The notes beneath the pieces are model-generated. The model was not told the origin of the DNA. It ran no database searches and saw only the letters and a list, made by a program, of their open reading frames with translations. Positions 18,852-29,301 of a stretch of DNA of 64,000 bases are shown in pieces (position 1 is the stretch's first letter; every line of letters begins with the position of its first letter). This DNA comes from Alteromonas sp. KUL42 (lineage in GTDB: Bacteria > Pseudomonadota > Gammaproteobacteria > Enterobacterales > Alteromonadaceae). The stretch lies in NCBI RefSeq assembly GCF_006538325.1, contig NZ_BJKK01000007.1:124001-188000 (forward strand), read 5' to 3'. The position numbers and the translations under genes were made by a program.

Positions 18852-19373
18852 ATGTTAAAGGGCGAGAAGGTTTCAATTCGAGCGGTAAAAGAGAGCGATT
18901 TAGACGCACTCTACACGCTCTCACAAGATTTTAGTGATCCAGGAGAGTTCATGCCTGTGGTGATTAGCTCACAAACTAGCTTCAAAAAAGAATTCGCCGA
19001 GACGGGGTTTTGGCATAACCAAACAGGTAAATTAATTATCGAGGATAAGTCTTCCAATATTGTGGGGGAAGCTGGTCTGTTTTCTACATCACACTACTTA
19101 GATGGACGGGAATTGTACTATCGAATATTTAGTGGTTACAGAGGCAAGGGGTATGCAACGGAAGCGCTCTCTTTATTAACAACATTGTTTTTCACATCAA
19201 GTAACTTCAATCGCCTACAAGCAGTGACAATTCAAGGCAATATGGCGTCTGAACATATCCTTAAAAAAGCGAACTTTATTTTTGAAGGTACATTGCGTCA
19301 GGCGCGCTATTTCAAAGGTGAACTCGTCAATTTAAATATGTATTCGCTCCTTAGAGAAGATTTTCAAGTTTAG
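18852..19373 (+). CDS. GNAT N-acetyltransferase, RimJ/RimL type
   Basis: A 173-residue GCN5-related acetyltransferase. The acetyl-CoA-binding motif A is YYRIFSGYRGKGYATEALSLL and motif B follows with NRLQAVTIQGNMASEHILKKANFIFEGTLRQARYFKGE, the layout of RimJ/RimL and spermidine-type enzymes. I start it at the ATG at 18,852, eight bases after AGAGGA, rather than the GTG at 18,828. The substrate cannot be told; ribosomal protein N-termini or small amines are possible. Its neighbours (a membrane protein and a DNA ligase) give no clue. Confidence 0.85.
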   Translation: MLKGEKVSIRAVKESDLDALYTLSQDFSDPGEFMPVVISSQTSFKKEFAETGFWHNQTGKLIIEDKSSNIVGEAGLFSTSHYLDGRELYYRIFSGYRGKGYATEALSLLTTLFFTSSNFNRLQAVTIQGNMASEHILKKANFIFEGTLRQARYFKGELVNLNMYSLLREDFQV

Positions 19374-19483
19374 GTTGTTACCGACAAAGACACACCATTC
19401 TTAAAGGGTAAAAACCGCCTAACGCTCAGTAGTCATTATTCTCTCTCTCCTTACACTGAGGTTTTTACATTTGGGAGGGAATA

Positions 19484-20341
19484 ATGATGCTAAGAGCACT
19501 TATTTGTTCGTTTGCGTTACTTTTTGTGAGCGCTACTTCGGGGAAGTCTAACGACACACTTCCTCTTCAACTTGCTACTGTATACCAAGAGTCTGGTGAT
19601 TTAACCATAAATGAGTATTACGTGAGTGAAAAGCTTGATGGTATTCGCGCGCGCTGGACTGGAAAAATGCTGATAACGCGAAAAGGAAATATCATTCACT
19701 CGCCACCGTGGTTTACGCGTAATTGGCCTGATGAGGTACTAGATGGCGAGCTTTGGGTTAGGCGAGGAGCTTTCGAGTACACCGCTTCCATTGTTCTTCG
19801 GGATAGTCCAGATGAGCGCTGGCGAGATGTTACCTTCATGGTCTTTGATTTACCTAATTCTTTACATACCTTTGAGGCTCGCCTCGAGCAACTAGGAGCA
19901 ATCGTTCAGTCAGTATCCCCAAATTCACTTTCTGTGATCCCTCAATTTACTCTACCGACGCAAGAAGCCTTAAAAAGTAAACTAGACGACATTGTTGCTG
20001 CTGGAGGTGAAGGCCTAATGCTGCATCACAAAAAAGCTCTTTATAACGATGGGAGAAGTGAGTACTTGCTTAAACTTAAAAAATTTCAAGATGCGGAAGC
20101 CAAGGTTTTGGCACATATTCAAGGGAAAGGCGCCTTTGCCAATCTTATGGGGTCGTTATTGGTAGAAACTGAAGCAGGTGTTCGTTTTAAACTTGGTAGT
20201 GGGTTTAGTCATGCAGAAAGAGCAAATCCACCTGCAATTGGAAGCTGGGTAACATATAAATACTACGGTTTAACGGCTTATGGAAAACCAAGGTTTGCCA
20301 GCTTTCTGCATACTCGGCCATTACAAGACCTTCCTCAGTAA
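19484..20341 (+). CDS. ligE: Periplasmic minimal ATP-dependent DNA ligase, LigE type
   Basis: A 285-residue ATP-dependent DNA ligase made only of nucleotidyltransferase and OB domains. Motif I is VSEKLDGIRARW with the catalytic Lys50; motif IV is GGEGLMLHHKKALY and motif V YLLKLKKFQDAEAKV. A signal peptide (LRALICSFALLFVSATSG) points to the periplasm, which is the hallmark of the LigE class; these lack the extra domains of larger ligases. Family knowledge: such ligases seal nicks and are thought to act on extracellular or incoming DNA, possibly in natural competence. GGGAGGG precedes the ATG at 19,484; the next codon is also ATG. No competence genes lie next to it in this window. Confidence 0.88.
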   Translation: MMLRALICSFALLFVSATSGKSNDTLPLQLATVYQESGDLTINEYYVSEKLDGIRARWTGKMLITRKGNIIHSPPWFTRNWPDEVLDGELWVRRGAFEYTASIVLRDSPDERWRDVTFMVFDLPNSLHTFEARLEQLGAIVQSVSPNSLSVIPQFTLPTQEALKSKLDDIVAAGGEGLMLHHKKALYNDGRSEYLLKLKKFQDAEAKVLAHIQGKGAFANLMGSLLVETEAGVRFKLGSGFSHAERANPPAIGSWVTYKYYGLTAYGKPRFASFLHTRPLQDLPQ

Positions 20342-20545
20342 CATGTTCTTAAGCCTTTTAGGGTAGAACCGTGAGCATGAGTTTCTTGTGCTGAATAATG
20401 ATTATAAATGAATAATAAGTGGTCAAAACTTAACTTATCGGGCTTTGTGGTTATACTTATTTTCGATTTATTCGACTTATCCTTGCGTCAAGTGCAAACA
20501 CAACCGTTAACTCATATTGCGCAAGCCTATCAAGAGGAAGAAACA

Positions 20546-23159
20546 GTGTTACAAGAATACCGTAAACATGTTGAAGAGCGTGCTGTAACTGGCATTCCCC
20601 CTAAACCTCTAAATGCTGAGCAAGTTGCGGACTTGGTTGAACTTATCAAAAATCCGCCAAAAGGCGAAGAGACGTTCCTTTTGGATTTGTTGTCTGAACG
20701 TGTACCACCAGGTGTAGATGAAGCGGCCTATGTTAAAGCAGGTTTTTTAAGTGCAATTGCAAAAGGTGAAGAAACTTGTACGCTAATTTCGCAACAGAAA
20801 GCCATTAGCTTATTGGGAAATATGCACGGTGGTTACAATATCGCTACCTTGGTTGAGTTACTAGACGATGATGCGTTAGCCCCACTTGCCGCTGTAGAGT
20901 TAAAACATACACTGCTTATGTTTGATGCCTATCACGATGTAGAAGAAAGACATAAAGCGGGTAATCAACACGCTACTGACATTATTACATCTTGGGCTGA
21001 AGGTGAATGGTTTACATCGCGTAAACTGATGGCCGATAAAATTACCTACTCTGTTTTTAAAGTCACAGGGGAGACTAACACCGATGATTTGTCTCCTGCA
21101 CCAGATGCATGGTCGCGCCCTGATATACCCCTGCACGCGCTAGCTGCGTATAAAATGCCGCGTGAAGGTCTAGAACCAGAAGAACCTGGCGTTAAAGGCC
21201 CAATGACGCAAATTGAAGCGGTGAAGAGCAAGGGGTATCCGGTTGCATTCGTAGGCGATGTAGTGGGTACAGGTTCATCGAGAAAGTCTGCAACTAACTC
21301 TGTGCTTTGGTTCTTCGGGGAAGACTTACCGGGTGTTCCTAATAAACGCGGTGGTGGTGTTTGTATTGGCGGCAAAGTAGCGCCTAGTTTTTTTCAATAC
21401 AATGGAAGATGCCGGTGCGCTCGTTTTTGAAGCAGATGTGGATAAAATGAACATGGGAGATGTGATTGATATCTATCCATTTGAAGGGAAGATCACCAAC
21501 CATGCAACCGGAGAAGTACTTGCACAATATAATTACAAATCCAAAGTTATTTTGGACGAAGTTCGCGCCGGTGGGCGCATTAACCTGATTATCGGTCGCG
21601 GGCTAACAGAGAAAGCGCGAGAAACACTTGGACTTGGGCCAACCGATTTATTCAGAAAACCTGAGCAACCACAAGACAGCGGCAAAGGGTTTTCATTGGC
21701 GCAAAAAATGGTGGGTAAAGCGTGTGGTGTTGAAGGTATTCGTCCGGGTACATACTGTGAACCCAAAATGACCACAGTAGGCTCACAAGATACCACCGGC
21801 CCAATGACCCGCGACGAGCTCAAAGATTTGGCCTGTCTTGGTTTTACTGCCGATTTAACCATGCAGTCTTTTTGCCATACCGCAGCCTATCCAAAGCCAG
21901 TTGATATTGAAACACAGCATACTTTGCCCGACTTTATTATGAATAGAGGTGGCGTATCACTGCGCCCAGGTGACGGCATTATTCACAGTTGGATAAACCG
22001 CATGTTATTGCCTGACACTGTGGGCACTGGCGGTGATTCACATACCCGTTTCCCATTGGGTATTTCATTCCCGGCAGGGTCTGGCTTGGTGGCTTTTGCT
22101 GCGGCAACAGGCGTTATGCCCTTAGATATGCCCGAATCTGTTTTAGTGCGTTTTAAAGGCGATATGCAGCCAGGTATTACGCTTCGCGATCTTGTCCATG
22201 CCATTCCACTTTACGCCATTAGACAGGGCCTGCTGACGGTGGAAAAGAAAGGCAAAGTGAATGCATTCTCAGGGCGTATTCTAGAAATTGAAGGGCTTGA
22301 GAATTTAACCGTTGAGCAAGCTTTTGAATTGTCTGATGCGTCGGCTGAGCGCTCTGCAGCAGGCTGTACTATTAACTTGTCAGAAGCATCCATAGCGGAA
22401 TATTTGGCTTCTAACATCACAATGCTTCGCTGGATGATCAATGAAGGGTACGGCGACCCTCGTACCTTAGAACGTCGCGCGAGAAAGATGGAAGAGTGGT
22501 TGGCTAGCCCATCATTGATGCGTGCAGACGCTGATGCAGAATACGCTGAAGTGATTGAAATAGACCTTAACGAGATAAAAGAACCCATTGTATGCTGCCC
22601 TAATGATCCTGATGATGCCAAGACACTATCGGAAGTGGCGGGCGATAAGGTGGATGAAGTGTTTATTGGCTCATGTATGACCAATATTGGTCACTTCCGT
22701 GCAGCCGGTAAATTACTTGAGCAGTACAACAAAACGCTTCCCACCCGTTTGTGGATGTCTCCGCCGACAAAAATGGATAAAGCCCAATTGATGGAAGAAG
22801 GTTATTACAACATTTACGGTAGAGTGGGTGTGCGCACTGAAATGCCTGGATGTTCATTGTGTATGGGTAACCAAGCACGCGTCAATGCCGGTACCACCGT
22901 ACTTTCAACGTCTACGCGCAACTTCCCCAATCGTCTGGGTGATGGCGCTAATGTGTATTTAACATCAGCTGAACTTGCAGCGGTAGGTGCAATTATAGGG
23001 CGCATACCGACTGCCTCAGAATACATGGAGTATGCAACCAAAATTAACGCTATGTCGGGTGAGGTATTTCGTTACTTGAACTTCGATAAAATGCCAAGTT
23101 TTAAACAAGCTGAACAAGAAGCAAAAGCGCGGATTATTCCAACGTTGAATGTTGCATAA
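20546..23159 (+). pseudogene. acnB: Aconitate hydratase B (E. coli type), frameshifted in a T7 run
   Basis: This is the classical AcnB, close to the E. coli protein along its length ([74 protein letters not shown]). The frame breaks at the T7 run 21,388-21,394: as written, GGKVAPSFF is followed by a short wrong tail and a stop at 21,430, while the correct frame resumes with [14 protein letters not shown]. With six T residues the protein would read [15 protein letters not shown] and be about 870 residues. The break lies between the swivel domain and the catalytic domain, so as written neither fragment could be a full aconitase. The start is the GTG at 20,546, preceded by AGAGGAAG. A second, longer AcnB is intact at 9,138-11,948. 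Confidence 0.85.
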
Positions 23160-23177
23160 AATAGTGTATAAACTTGA

Positions 23178-23211
23178 AAGCCGGTGCCTGTAGAGTGACA
23201 CCGGCTTTTTT
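23178..23211 (+). terminator. Rho-independent terminator of the second acnB
   Basis: aagccggtg (23,178-23,186) pairs with caccggctt (23,199-23,207) and ends in a run of six T residues. Confidence 0.9.
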
Positions 23212-23231
23212 ATGGCAAAAAGGAATGTCTA

Positions 23232-23681
23232 ATGGGAAAATCTTTCTTTATTGTAGCGGTACTTGTATTAACCTTAGGGTGTGCAAAAGCGCAGGTCGAC
23301 CCGGTAGCTTCGCTAAATCAAGTAAGCTTTGATTCAATTTCATTGAAGATCGGCGACAAGCTCTATGAGGTTGAGTATGCCAAAACATTTGAGCAGCGCG
23401 CGCAAGGACTGATGTTCCGTAAAACGCTGTGTGAAGATTGTGGCATGTTTTTCAAATTCTCTTCCCCCAAATACGCAGGTATGTGGATGAAGAATACGTT
23501 TGTTCCCTTAGATGTAGCATTTATCGATAGAAATGGCGTAATAACAGATATAAAACCTCTCACTCCACACAGTTTGGAGTCGGTGGGATCATCGAAAGAG
23601 GTACTGTACGCGTTGGAAATGAACCAAGGGTGGTTTGCTGGCAATGGAATTCATGTCGGCGACCATGTAACGATTGACTAG
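23232..23681 (+). CDS. DUF192 family exported protein
   Basis: A 149-residue protein of the DUF192 family: FEQRAQGLMFRKTLCEDCGMFF, MWMKNTFVPLDVAFIDRNG and ALEMNQGWFAGNGIHVGD are the family's conserved blocks. The N-terminus (GKSFFIVAVLVLTLGCAKA) is a signal peptide; the Cys after LTLG could be a lipobox cysteine, but the spacing is not ideal, so either a lipoprotein or a periplasmic protein. Function of the family is not established. It begins 21 bases after the acnB terminator and lies 60 bases ahead of lysC on the same strand, so it could share a transcript with lysC. Confidence 0.85.
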   Translation: MGKSFFIVAVLVLTLGCAKAQVDPVASLNQVSFDSISLKIGDKLYEVEYAKTFEQRAQGLMFRKTLCEDCGMFFKFSSPKYAGMWMKNTFVPLDVAFIDRNGVITDIKPLTPHSLESVGSSKEVLYALEMNQGWFAGNGIHVGDHVTID

Positions 23682-23741
23682 TTACGTACAAGCACGTGAC
23701 TTTACTGGTTGAATGCCAGTTTTATTTTGGAGTTTAATATA

Positions 23742-25091
23742 GTGACAAATGCCTTATCGATAGCTAAGTTCGGTGGAACTAGCGTTGCCAATTATGAAGT
23801 AATGCAAAATTGCGCCCGAATTGTTGCCGGTAATGACAAAACGCGCATTGTTGTGGTGAGTGCAGCGGCAGGTGTAACTAATCATTTGGTTAGCTTGGCG
23901 CATACGCCAATGACCCAACAACAAATAGAAGAAACTTGCCAAGCAGTTATCAATATTGAGCTTGCTATTCTGAATAAGCTCAGTGATAAAGATGCGGTAG
24001 AGCCTAAGCTTAATGATTTACTTGATGAAATGCGAAGCTTAGCTTTCCACGAAGAAATTCTTCATCGAGATGACTTAAAAGATCAGCTGCTTTCTATGGG
24101 TGAGAGAATGTCGTCTTTGATGTTCGCATCTGTTTTGGCTGAAGAAGGTGTCAACACCATGAATTTTGACGTACGCAAAGTGTTGCGTACTGATAGCGAA
24201 TTTGGTGAAGGTGCCCCTCAAATTGAAGAAATTGAAAAGCTAGCTAAGCAGCTATTGGCACCAGAGATTGAAAACGCCATAGTGGTAACACAAGGCTTTG
24301 TTGGTGCCGATGAAGAAGGTCGTACTACCACACTAGGTCGCGGTGGCTCAGACTTTACGGCAGCGCTACTGGCTGAAGCATTAGATGCAGAGTCCTGTGA
24401 AATATGGACAGATGTTATTGGTGTTTATACCACAGATCCTCGAATTACCTCGGCAGCACGTCCACTACCAGAGCTGAGCTTTGAAGAAGCGGCAGAAATG
24501 GCAACCTTTGGTGCTAAAGTATTACACCCTGCAACCATGGAGCCCGCTTTACGCAAAGACATTAAAGTTTTTGTAGGGTCGAGTAAAGAGCCTGAAAAAG
24601 GCGGAACCTGGATAGTTCGCGACTGTGAAAATGAGCCGCCATTTCGCGCAATTACCCGCCGTAAAGAACAGGTTATGGTAACAGTGAAAACACCAAAAAT
24701 GATGTATGCGCAAGGCTTCCTACAACAGGTTTTTGCTATCATTGCTAAGCACAAATTAAGTGTTGATTTGGTTACAACCTCTGAAATTTCGGTGTCTTTT
24801 ACGCTAGACAACCCCGCTAATTCAGTGGCACAGCGGTTAAATAAAGAAACCATTGCTGATCTTGAAACTATCTGTGATGTGAAAGTAGAAAAAGGGTATG
24901 ACCTTGTAACGGTTGTAGGAAACAACATGCAAGCGGCGGTGGGTGTATCAAGTAAGATATTGTCGGCGGTTTCCGACTTTAATCTACGCATGATTTGTTT
25001 CGGCGCAAACCCACACAACCTTTCTTTCTTGGTGAATGAAGGCGACAGTGAAGATATCGTTCGCAAACTTCACAAAGCGCTATTTGAATAA
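23742..25091 (+). CDS. lysC: Aspartate kinase III (lysine-sensitive type)
   Basis: A 449-residue monofunctional aspartokinase, the same length as E. coli LysC, catalysing phosphorylation of aspartate in lysine, threonine and methionine synthesis. The catalytic motif is SIAKFGGTSVANYEVM; RGGSDFTAALLAEAL and EIWTDVIGVYTTDPR are also conserved. Two ACT domains occupy the last 150 residues (VTVKTPKM, VDLVTTSEISVSFTLD, VVGNNMQAAVGVSSKIL), so feedback by lysine is likely. The start is the GTG at 23,742, with GGAG nine bases upstream. The 60-base gap upstream is too short to hold a lysine riboswitch, and I see none. Confidence 0.93.
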   Translation: MTNALSIAKFGGTSVANYEVMQNCARIVAGNDKTRIVVVSAAAGVTNHLVSLAHTPMTQQQIEETCQAVINIELAILNKLSDKDAVEPKLNDLLDEMRSLAFHEEILHRDDLKDQLLSMGERMSSLMFASVLAEEGVNTMNFDVRKVLRTDSEFGEGAPQIEEIEKLAKQLLAPEIENAIVVTQGFVGADEEGRTTTLGRGGSDFTAALLAEALDAESCEIWTDVIGVYTTDPRITSAARPLPELSFEEAAEMATFGAKVLHPATMEPALRKDIKVFVGSSKEPEKGGTWIVRDCENEPPFRAITRRKEQVMVTVKTPKMMYAQGFLQQVFAIIAKHKLSVDLVTTSEISVSFTLDNPANSVAQRLNKETIADLETICDVKVEKGYDLVTVVGNNMQAAVGVSSKILSAVSDFNLRMICFGANPHNLSFLVNEGDSEDIVRKLHKALFE

Positions 25092-25098
25092 TACTTTA

Positions 25099-25131
25099 AG
25101 ACATGCGACCGAACCTGTCGGTCGCATGTCT
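25099..25131. terminator. Bidirectional hairpin between lysC and the GGDEF gene
   Basis: A 14-base perfect stem, agacatgcgaccga (25,099-25,112) with tcggtcgcatgtct (25,118-25,131), and a five-base loop lie between the two convergent stop codons. The flanking T/A tracts are short, so it is less typical than the other terminators here. Confidence 0.7.
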
Positions 25132-25140
25132 TTCATTGAT

Positions 25141-26745
25141 TCAAATAGTTTCTGAGTCAGATTGGAAGGCAACCCGATTTCTTCCCCGCGCCTTCGCGGT
25201 ATATAAAGCTTGGTCAGCAAGTTTGAAAATATCTTGAACATCTAACAACATGTTGACCTGCTTAGTGGCTACGCCAATAGAGATAGTAATATAGTCAGAC
25301 AAGGGAGATGTATTGTGCTCATAGTGTTTGTTTTCAATATGTTGGCGAATGTTTTCTGCCACTTTTACTGCCTCTTCAGAATCGGTATCTTGAAGCACTA
25401 CCACAAACTCTTCTCCACCATAGCGAAAAGCGTGGTCTGTGGATTCATGAAGTGATTGTTTAATCGCTGTAGCAACCAAAGTTAGTGCTTCATCTCCTTT
25501 GGCGTGACCATAATGGTCGTTAAAAAGCTTGAAATAATCGATATCTATAATTAATAGGCTGACTGCAATGCTGGGCGTATTTGCGTTGCTAGAAAGCGAT
25601 GCCATCCACTCATCAAAATAACGTCTATTCGACAGTCCGGTGAGTGCATCTGTGCGGCTTAAGTTTTGTAGAATTTTATTTTTTTCCGACACGGCACTTT
25701 GCTGTGCCTGTATTAAGGCGAGCAGGTTATTAAGTCGCTTGCCTAATTGATAAACCTCGTTGCTACCTTCTAACTCGCTTCGCACGGAAAAGTCTTGTTC
25801 AGTTTGCGCTCTCTGTACTAGTTGTAGTAAATCGTAAACGGGTGTTATCAGTTTTCTGTTTATGAAACCGTAATACACAATAAGTGATAGCACAGAGACA
25901 ACTATGCCACCAATTAAGCTTCCGTCCATTATTATATGCTTATCAGGCCCTTTGGGACGTTGAATTGAAATAGCAAAAAGTGATGTTTTAGTCGGTGATT
26001 CGAAGCGAACATACAGTCTGTTTAATGAACTTTCAAATTCAAGCAAGTCGAGCTTTTTATTAATAAGAGCACCAAATAGTATGCTGTTTGTGATAGCGTC
26101 TTGTGACAGAGAGTCTGTGGAATGAAATTGTATATCGCCTTCAATATTAGGTGTTATTTTGTCGATAAAGGCTTGGTTGATTTGTTGAACAATAATCGCA
26201 GTACCATTCGATTCACCTTGCTCGTCAGAGGGAAGAATGTGACTGGCAATGAGCGCAGCTGGTTTTCCATCGATTAATTCAAACAACGTATGAACAATGC
26301 TGTCTTCGGTGTGATGTATTTCATCTAATAAACCACTTTGCACAATTTGCCGTGATATATCATCTAGCGGGTACGTTGCCGAAAAGTGTTCTCCGGCAAC
26401 AAGATTTTTATTACTGTCAAAGAAAAACCAGCCATGAATACCTAAAGTTGAATAGCTAGCAGCTGAGAAGTAGGTTTTTTCAAACCAAGCCACATCTTTT
26501 GTTTCAAGTGCTCTGTATGACTCGTCCCATACTGCGTTGTCGTAAACTAGATTTTCGAGCGCTCGTATTTCTTGATGTATTTCAGAAGCAACCCGTAACA
26601 GCTCATATTTGTCGTGCTTTTCTGATAACGACTTTAACTGCGGATAAATAACAAATGCGCGTATTGTCATTTGAACTGCAACAAACATTGCAATCACAAT
26701 GGCCACACCAACAATAATCTGGGAACGAAGTGAATGTATGCGCAA
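25141..26745 (-). CDS. CHASE4-HAMP-GGDEF diguanylate cyclase
   Basis: A 534-residue membrane protein. One helix at residues 10-30, a periplasmic CHASE4-like sensor (about 35-265, with LVYDNAVWDESYRAL), a second helix near 272-292, a HAMP-like linker and a C-terminal GGDEF domain (about 370-530). The active-site motif is FRYGGEEFVVVLQD, so it should make cyclic-di-GMP. At the inhibitory I-site position (RxxD upstream of GGEEF) the sequence is ESTD, so product inhibition through a normal I-site is probably absent. It is the only gene of its transcript and faces lysC across a hairpin. The ligand sensed by CHASE4 is unknown. It makes the molecule that the HD-GYP regulator at 1-537 would degrade. 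Confidence 0.9.
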   Translation of the reverse strand: MRIHSLRSQIIVGVAIVIAMFVAVQMTIRAFVIYPQLKSLSEKHDKYELLRVASEIHQEIRALENLVYDNAVWDESYRALETKDVAWFEKTYFSAASYSTLGIHGWFFFDSNKNLVAGEHFSATYPLDDISRQIVQSGLLDEIHHTEDSIVHTLFELIDGKPAALIASHILPSDEQGESNGTAIIVQQINQAFIDKITPNIEGDIQFHSTDSLSQDAITNSILFGALINKKLDLLEFESSLNRLYVRFESPTKTSLFAISIQRPKGPDKHIIMDGSLIGGIVVSVLSLIVYYGFINRKLITPVYDLLQLVQRAQTEQDFSVRSELEGSNEVYQLGKRLNNLLALIQAQQSAVSEKNKILQNLSRTDALTGLSNRRYFDEWMASLSSNANTPSIAVSLLIIDIDYFKLFNDHYGHAKGDEALTLVATAIKQSLHESTDHAFRYGGEEFVVVLQDTDSEEAVKVAENIRQHIENKHYEHNTSPLSDYITISIGVATKQVNMLLDVQDIFKLADQALYTAKARGRNRVAFQSDSETI

Positions 26746-26901
26746 GTTGGAAACCTATTGTACTTACTACTGAAAAGTATAGTTCATTATGTGAAATGCG
26801 CTGGTGGTTTCTATTTATATTGACATGCCTGCTTTTGCTTCTGCCACTGCTCCATGTATCGACATCTGCCTTCGGTTTCTCACCGGATCAACATGCATAA
26901 A

Positions 26902-26924
26902 AAAAGCGCCAAGAAGGCGCTTTT
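26902..26924 (-). terminator. Rho-independent terminator of the chemoreceptor gene
   Basis: aaaagcgcc (26,902-26,910) pairs with ggcgctttt (26,916-26,924); on the minus strand the hairpin is followed by a run of T residues. Confidence 0.85.
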
Positions 26925-26951
26925 GTCTAATTCGATGGAAATTGTCTATTA

Positions 26952-28976
26952 CTACACTTTAAATTGGCGAATAGATTGTTGTAGCTCTTCAGCCAATCTT
27001 GCCACTTCATGGCTAGACTCTGATGTCTGCTGTGCTCCAGCCGTTGTTTCTTCAGCGATACCCACAATTGTTTCAAGCTTTTCACTAATTTCTTGAGATA
27101 CCGTGTTTTGCTCTCTTGCAGATTGCTCGATTTGTGAGCTCACGTCATGGGCTTTGTGTACTGCATCAGAGATAATATCCAATGCTTGTGTTGCGCGTTC
27201 AGTTTGCGCTACACAGGCTACCGTTTGCTCCTTACCTTGATTCATTACAGCTACCGCACGCTCAGCCCCCGCCTGTAGGACCTCTATCATCGCATTAATT
27301 TCTTGAGTTGACTCTTGAGTGCGGCTTGCTAGCGTTCTTACCTCATCTGCAACAACTGCAAAGCCTCTACCTTGTTCTCCAGCACGAGCAGCCTCGATAG
27401 CTGCGTTTAGTGCCAGTAAGTTGGTCTGGTCAGCAACACCACGAATTACATCTAATATACCGCCAATACTCGCGCTGTCTTGATGTAGTTTGTTGATAAC
27501 ATCAGCAGCGTCTTGAACGTCTTTTGCAAGAATCTCTATGGTGTTTTTGTTATCCAATGAAATTTGTCTAACGTTTTGCGCTTCTTTGTCAGCGTGGCGA
27601 ATTTGGCTAAGTGTATCTTCTGCATTTTGAACAACAAGTTGAGATGTAGAGTGCATCTCTGTAGTTGCCGTTGCAACCTGACCAATTTGAGATTTTTGAT
27701 CTTGAATTGAGTGGGTTGTTTGTGCCGTTACCGCTGAAGTTTGTTCAGATGCTGCCGCTAACTGCTCAGCGCGAACGTTAATTGCAGTAATTAACTCTTT
27801 TAAATTGCCGATTAGTGTATTGCAGTTTCTTGCCAACAAACCAAACTCATCTTGTGCAGAGTCATCTAGGCGATGTGTTAAGTCACCAGAAGAAGCAACT
27901 GTTAATAACTCGTTTACACGGTACAAGGGACCGGTAATTGCGCGAACAGTCACAAAGCCGATGAATGCTGCTACACCTATCGATAAAAGTACAACCACAA
28001 TCACAACTGTATTCCCTGAGGCAATTGTATTGTTTACTTGGTTTTCGATATCACTCGCTTTTCTATCAGCTACTGCAAGTAACTTCTCTAAATCAATGAC
28101 GCCTTGTGCAATGTTCTCATCAGAGGCATTTAACGCTTTTTCTGCGTCATTTCTACGCTCTAACCGGTTCACATGAAGTTGTACAACACCATTACTTGAT
28201 TTAATCGCATTAACGGCATCGTTAACTAGCGTGTTTATATCATCTAGTGTACCTGAGTCATCGCGTCCATCGGCAGCGTCTACCATTTCACTTAATTGCG
28301 TTACAACCTTGTCGACTACCAAATCAACTTCGTTGCCCAGTGTTTGAGAGCGAACCAGTGTTTGGGTTTTTACGTATTCATTTGAAACAGTCAGCATTGA
28401 CAATAACGAAGTTTCAAGTTGGCTACCAATTTCCGAGGCACGACGAAGTTTTGTATCGTTTTGAACCGTGTCTAAATCAGAAAAATCCAAAAGATAAGTC
28501 GACGCATCGTCTGCATTATCTTCAGCATCACCCAAACGGTCTTGGATTGTGTTACGCAAACTTAAGTATTTTTGATGGTTCTGATACATCACTTCTACAT
28601 TTCTTGTGTAGGCGTCAAATGACTGACGAACAGAATTCAATGTACTTTTTAATTCAGGTTGGTTTTCAACGGCATGTGCGAGTTGTTTATATTCGTTTTC
28701 AAAGCTTTCCTTAGCCGAGTTGAATTCGGAACGCTTTGTTTCCAATCCATTTAACTCTTCAACAATATAGCTTTCAAAAGTGAGTCTACCCATGTTGAGA
28801 AAGCTCGCTTTTAGGGCATTACTGCCCGCCACTGTCGGTAACGCAACATCGTTTACTTCTTCTGTCGCAGAGCCTATTGAATTAAGGTTGTATAGTGAAA
28901 CAACACTAATGACGATCAGAAGTGCGCTGATCGCAACAAATCCCCCGATTACGCGTGTAGCTACGGTTATTTTCAT
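26952..28976 (-). CDS. Methyl-accepting chemotaxis protein
   Basis: A 674-residue chemoreceptor. A first membrane helix ([21 protein letters not shown]), a long periplasmic helical domain (about 30-310), a second helix ([20 protein letters not shown]), HAMP ([17 protein letters not shown]) and the cytoplasmic signalling domain with the hairpin tip [20 protein letters not shown] and [19 protein letters not shown]. It transmits ligand binding to CheA/CheW. AGGAG lies ahead of the ATG at 28,976. No C-terminal NWETF-type pentapeptide is present (end: IRQFKV). Ligand unknown. It stands alone with its own terminator, as orphan chemoreceptors usually do. Confidence 0.94.
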   Translation of the reverse strand: MKITVATRVIGGFVAISALLIVISVVSLYNLNSIGSATEEVNDVALPTVAGSNALKASFLNMGRLTFESYIVEELNGLETKRSEFNSAKESFENEYKQLAHAVENQPELKSTLNSVRQSFDAYTRNVEVMYQNHQKYLSLRNTIQDRLGDAEDNADDASTYLLDFSDLDTVQNDTKLRRASEIGSQLETSLLSMLTVSNEYVKTQTLVRSQTLGNEVDLVVDKVVTQLSEMVDAADGRDDSGTLDDINTLVNDAVNAIKSSNGVVQLHVNRLERRNDAEKALNASDENIAQGVIDLEKLLAVADRKASDIENQVNNTIASGNTVVIVVVLLSIGVAAFIGFVTVRAITGPLYRVNELLTVASSGDLTHRLDDSAQDEFGLLARNCNTLIGNLKELITAINVRAEQLAAASEQTSAVTAQTTHSIQDQKSQIGQVATATTEMHSTSQLVVQNAEDTLSQIRHADKEAQNVRQISLDNKNTIEILAKDVQDAADVINKLHQDSASIGGILDVIRGVADQTNLLALNAAIEAARAGEQGRGFAVVADEVRTLASRTQESTQEINAMIEVLQAGAERAVAVMNQGKEQTVACVAQTERATQALDIISDAVHKAHDVSSQIEQSAREQNTVSQEISEKLETIVGIAEETTAGAQQTSESSHEVARLAEELQQSIRQFKV

Positions 28977-29301
28977 CGGAACTCCTGGATGAGTACATTT
29001 TTGTTTTTTTCATTGACGATATTAGCGCGCTCCTTGAAGAAAATACACCCATGCCAACGCGGGGTATCTGGAACTCAAGAAGAGTGCATCAACACATCGT
29101 CTTTATTCGCTCAAATTATTGTATCGGCTACAGTAAGTTAATGTTTACTTTATTTAATGTATAAGAGATACGAACTCTTCTGGTCTTACCAGTAGTTAAG
29201 TCGAACAAACTACTTCATATTTTAGTGCGAAGCTTAACCAATTGCTACTAAAGTTGTGCGTTGTGTCTGGTTTTAATACTTGATTTAGGGGAAGGCGCAC
29301 G
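28977..29301. other. 325-base intergenic region between chemoreceptor and apaH
   Basis: Upstream of the chemoreceptor and downstream of apaH, both on the minus strand. It must hold the chemoreceptor promoter and the end of the lptD-apaH transcript. I see no clear sigma-28 promoter, no strong terminator hairpin and no coding frame. Confidence 0.5.

Noticed and set aside
21386-21402. Programmed -1 frameshift in the second acnB
   Set aside because: The downstream frame is +1 relative to the upstream one, and no programmed frameshift is known for acnB.
22211-22684. 157-residue minus-strand frame inside the second acnB
   Set aside because: Antisense to the conserved catalytic domain of aconitase; no own motif.
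23682-23741. Lysine riboswitch upstream of lysC
   Set aside because: The 60-base gap is too short for the lysine aptamer and no matching pairings are present.
24425-25066. 213-residue minus-strand frame inside lysC
   Set aside because: Antisense shadow of the ACT and kinase region; Ser/Arg-rich and without a ribosome site.
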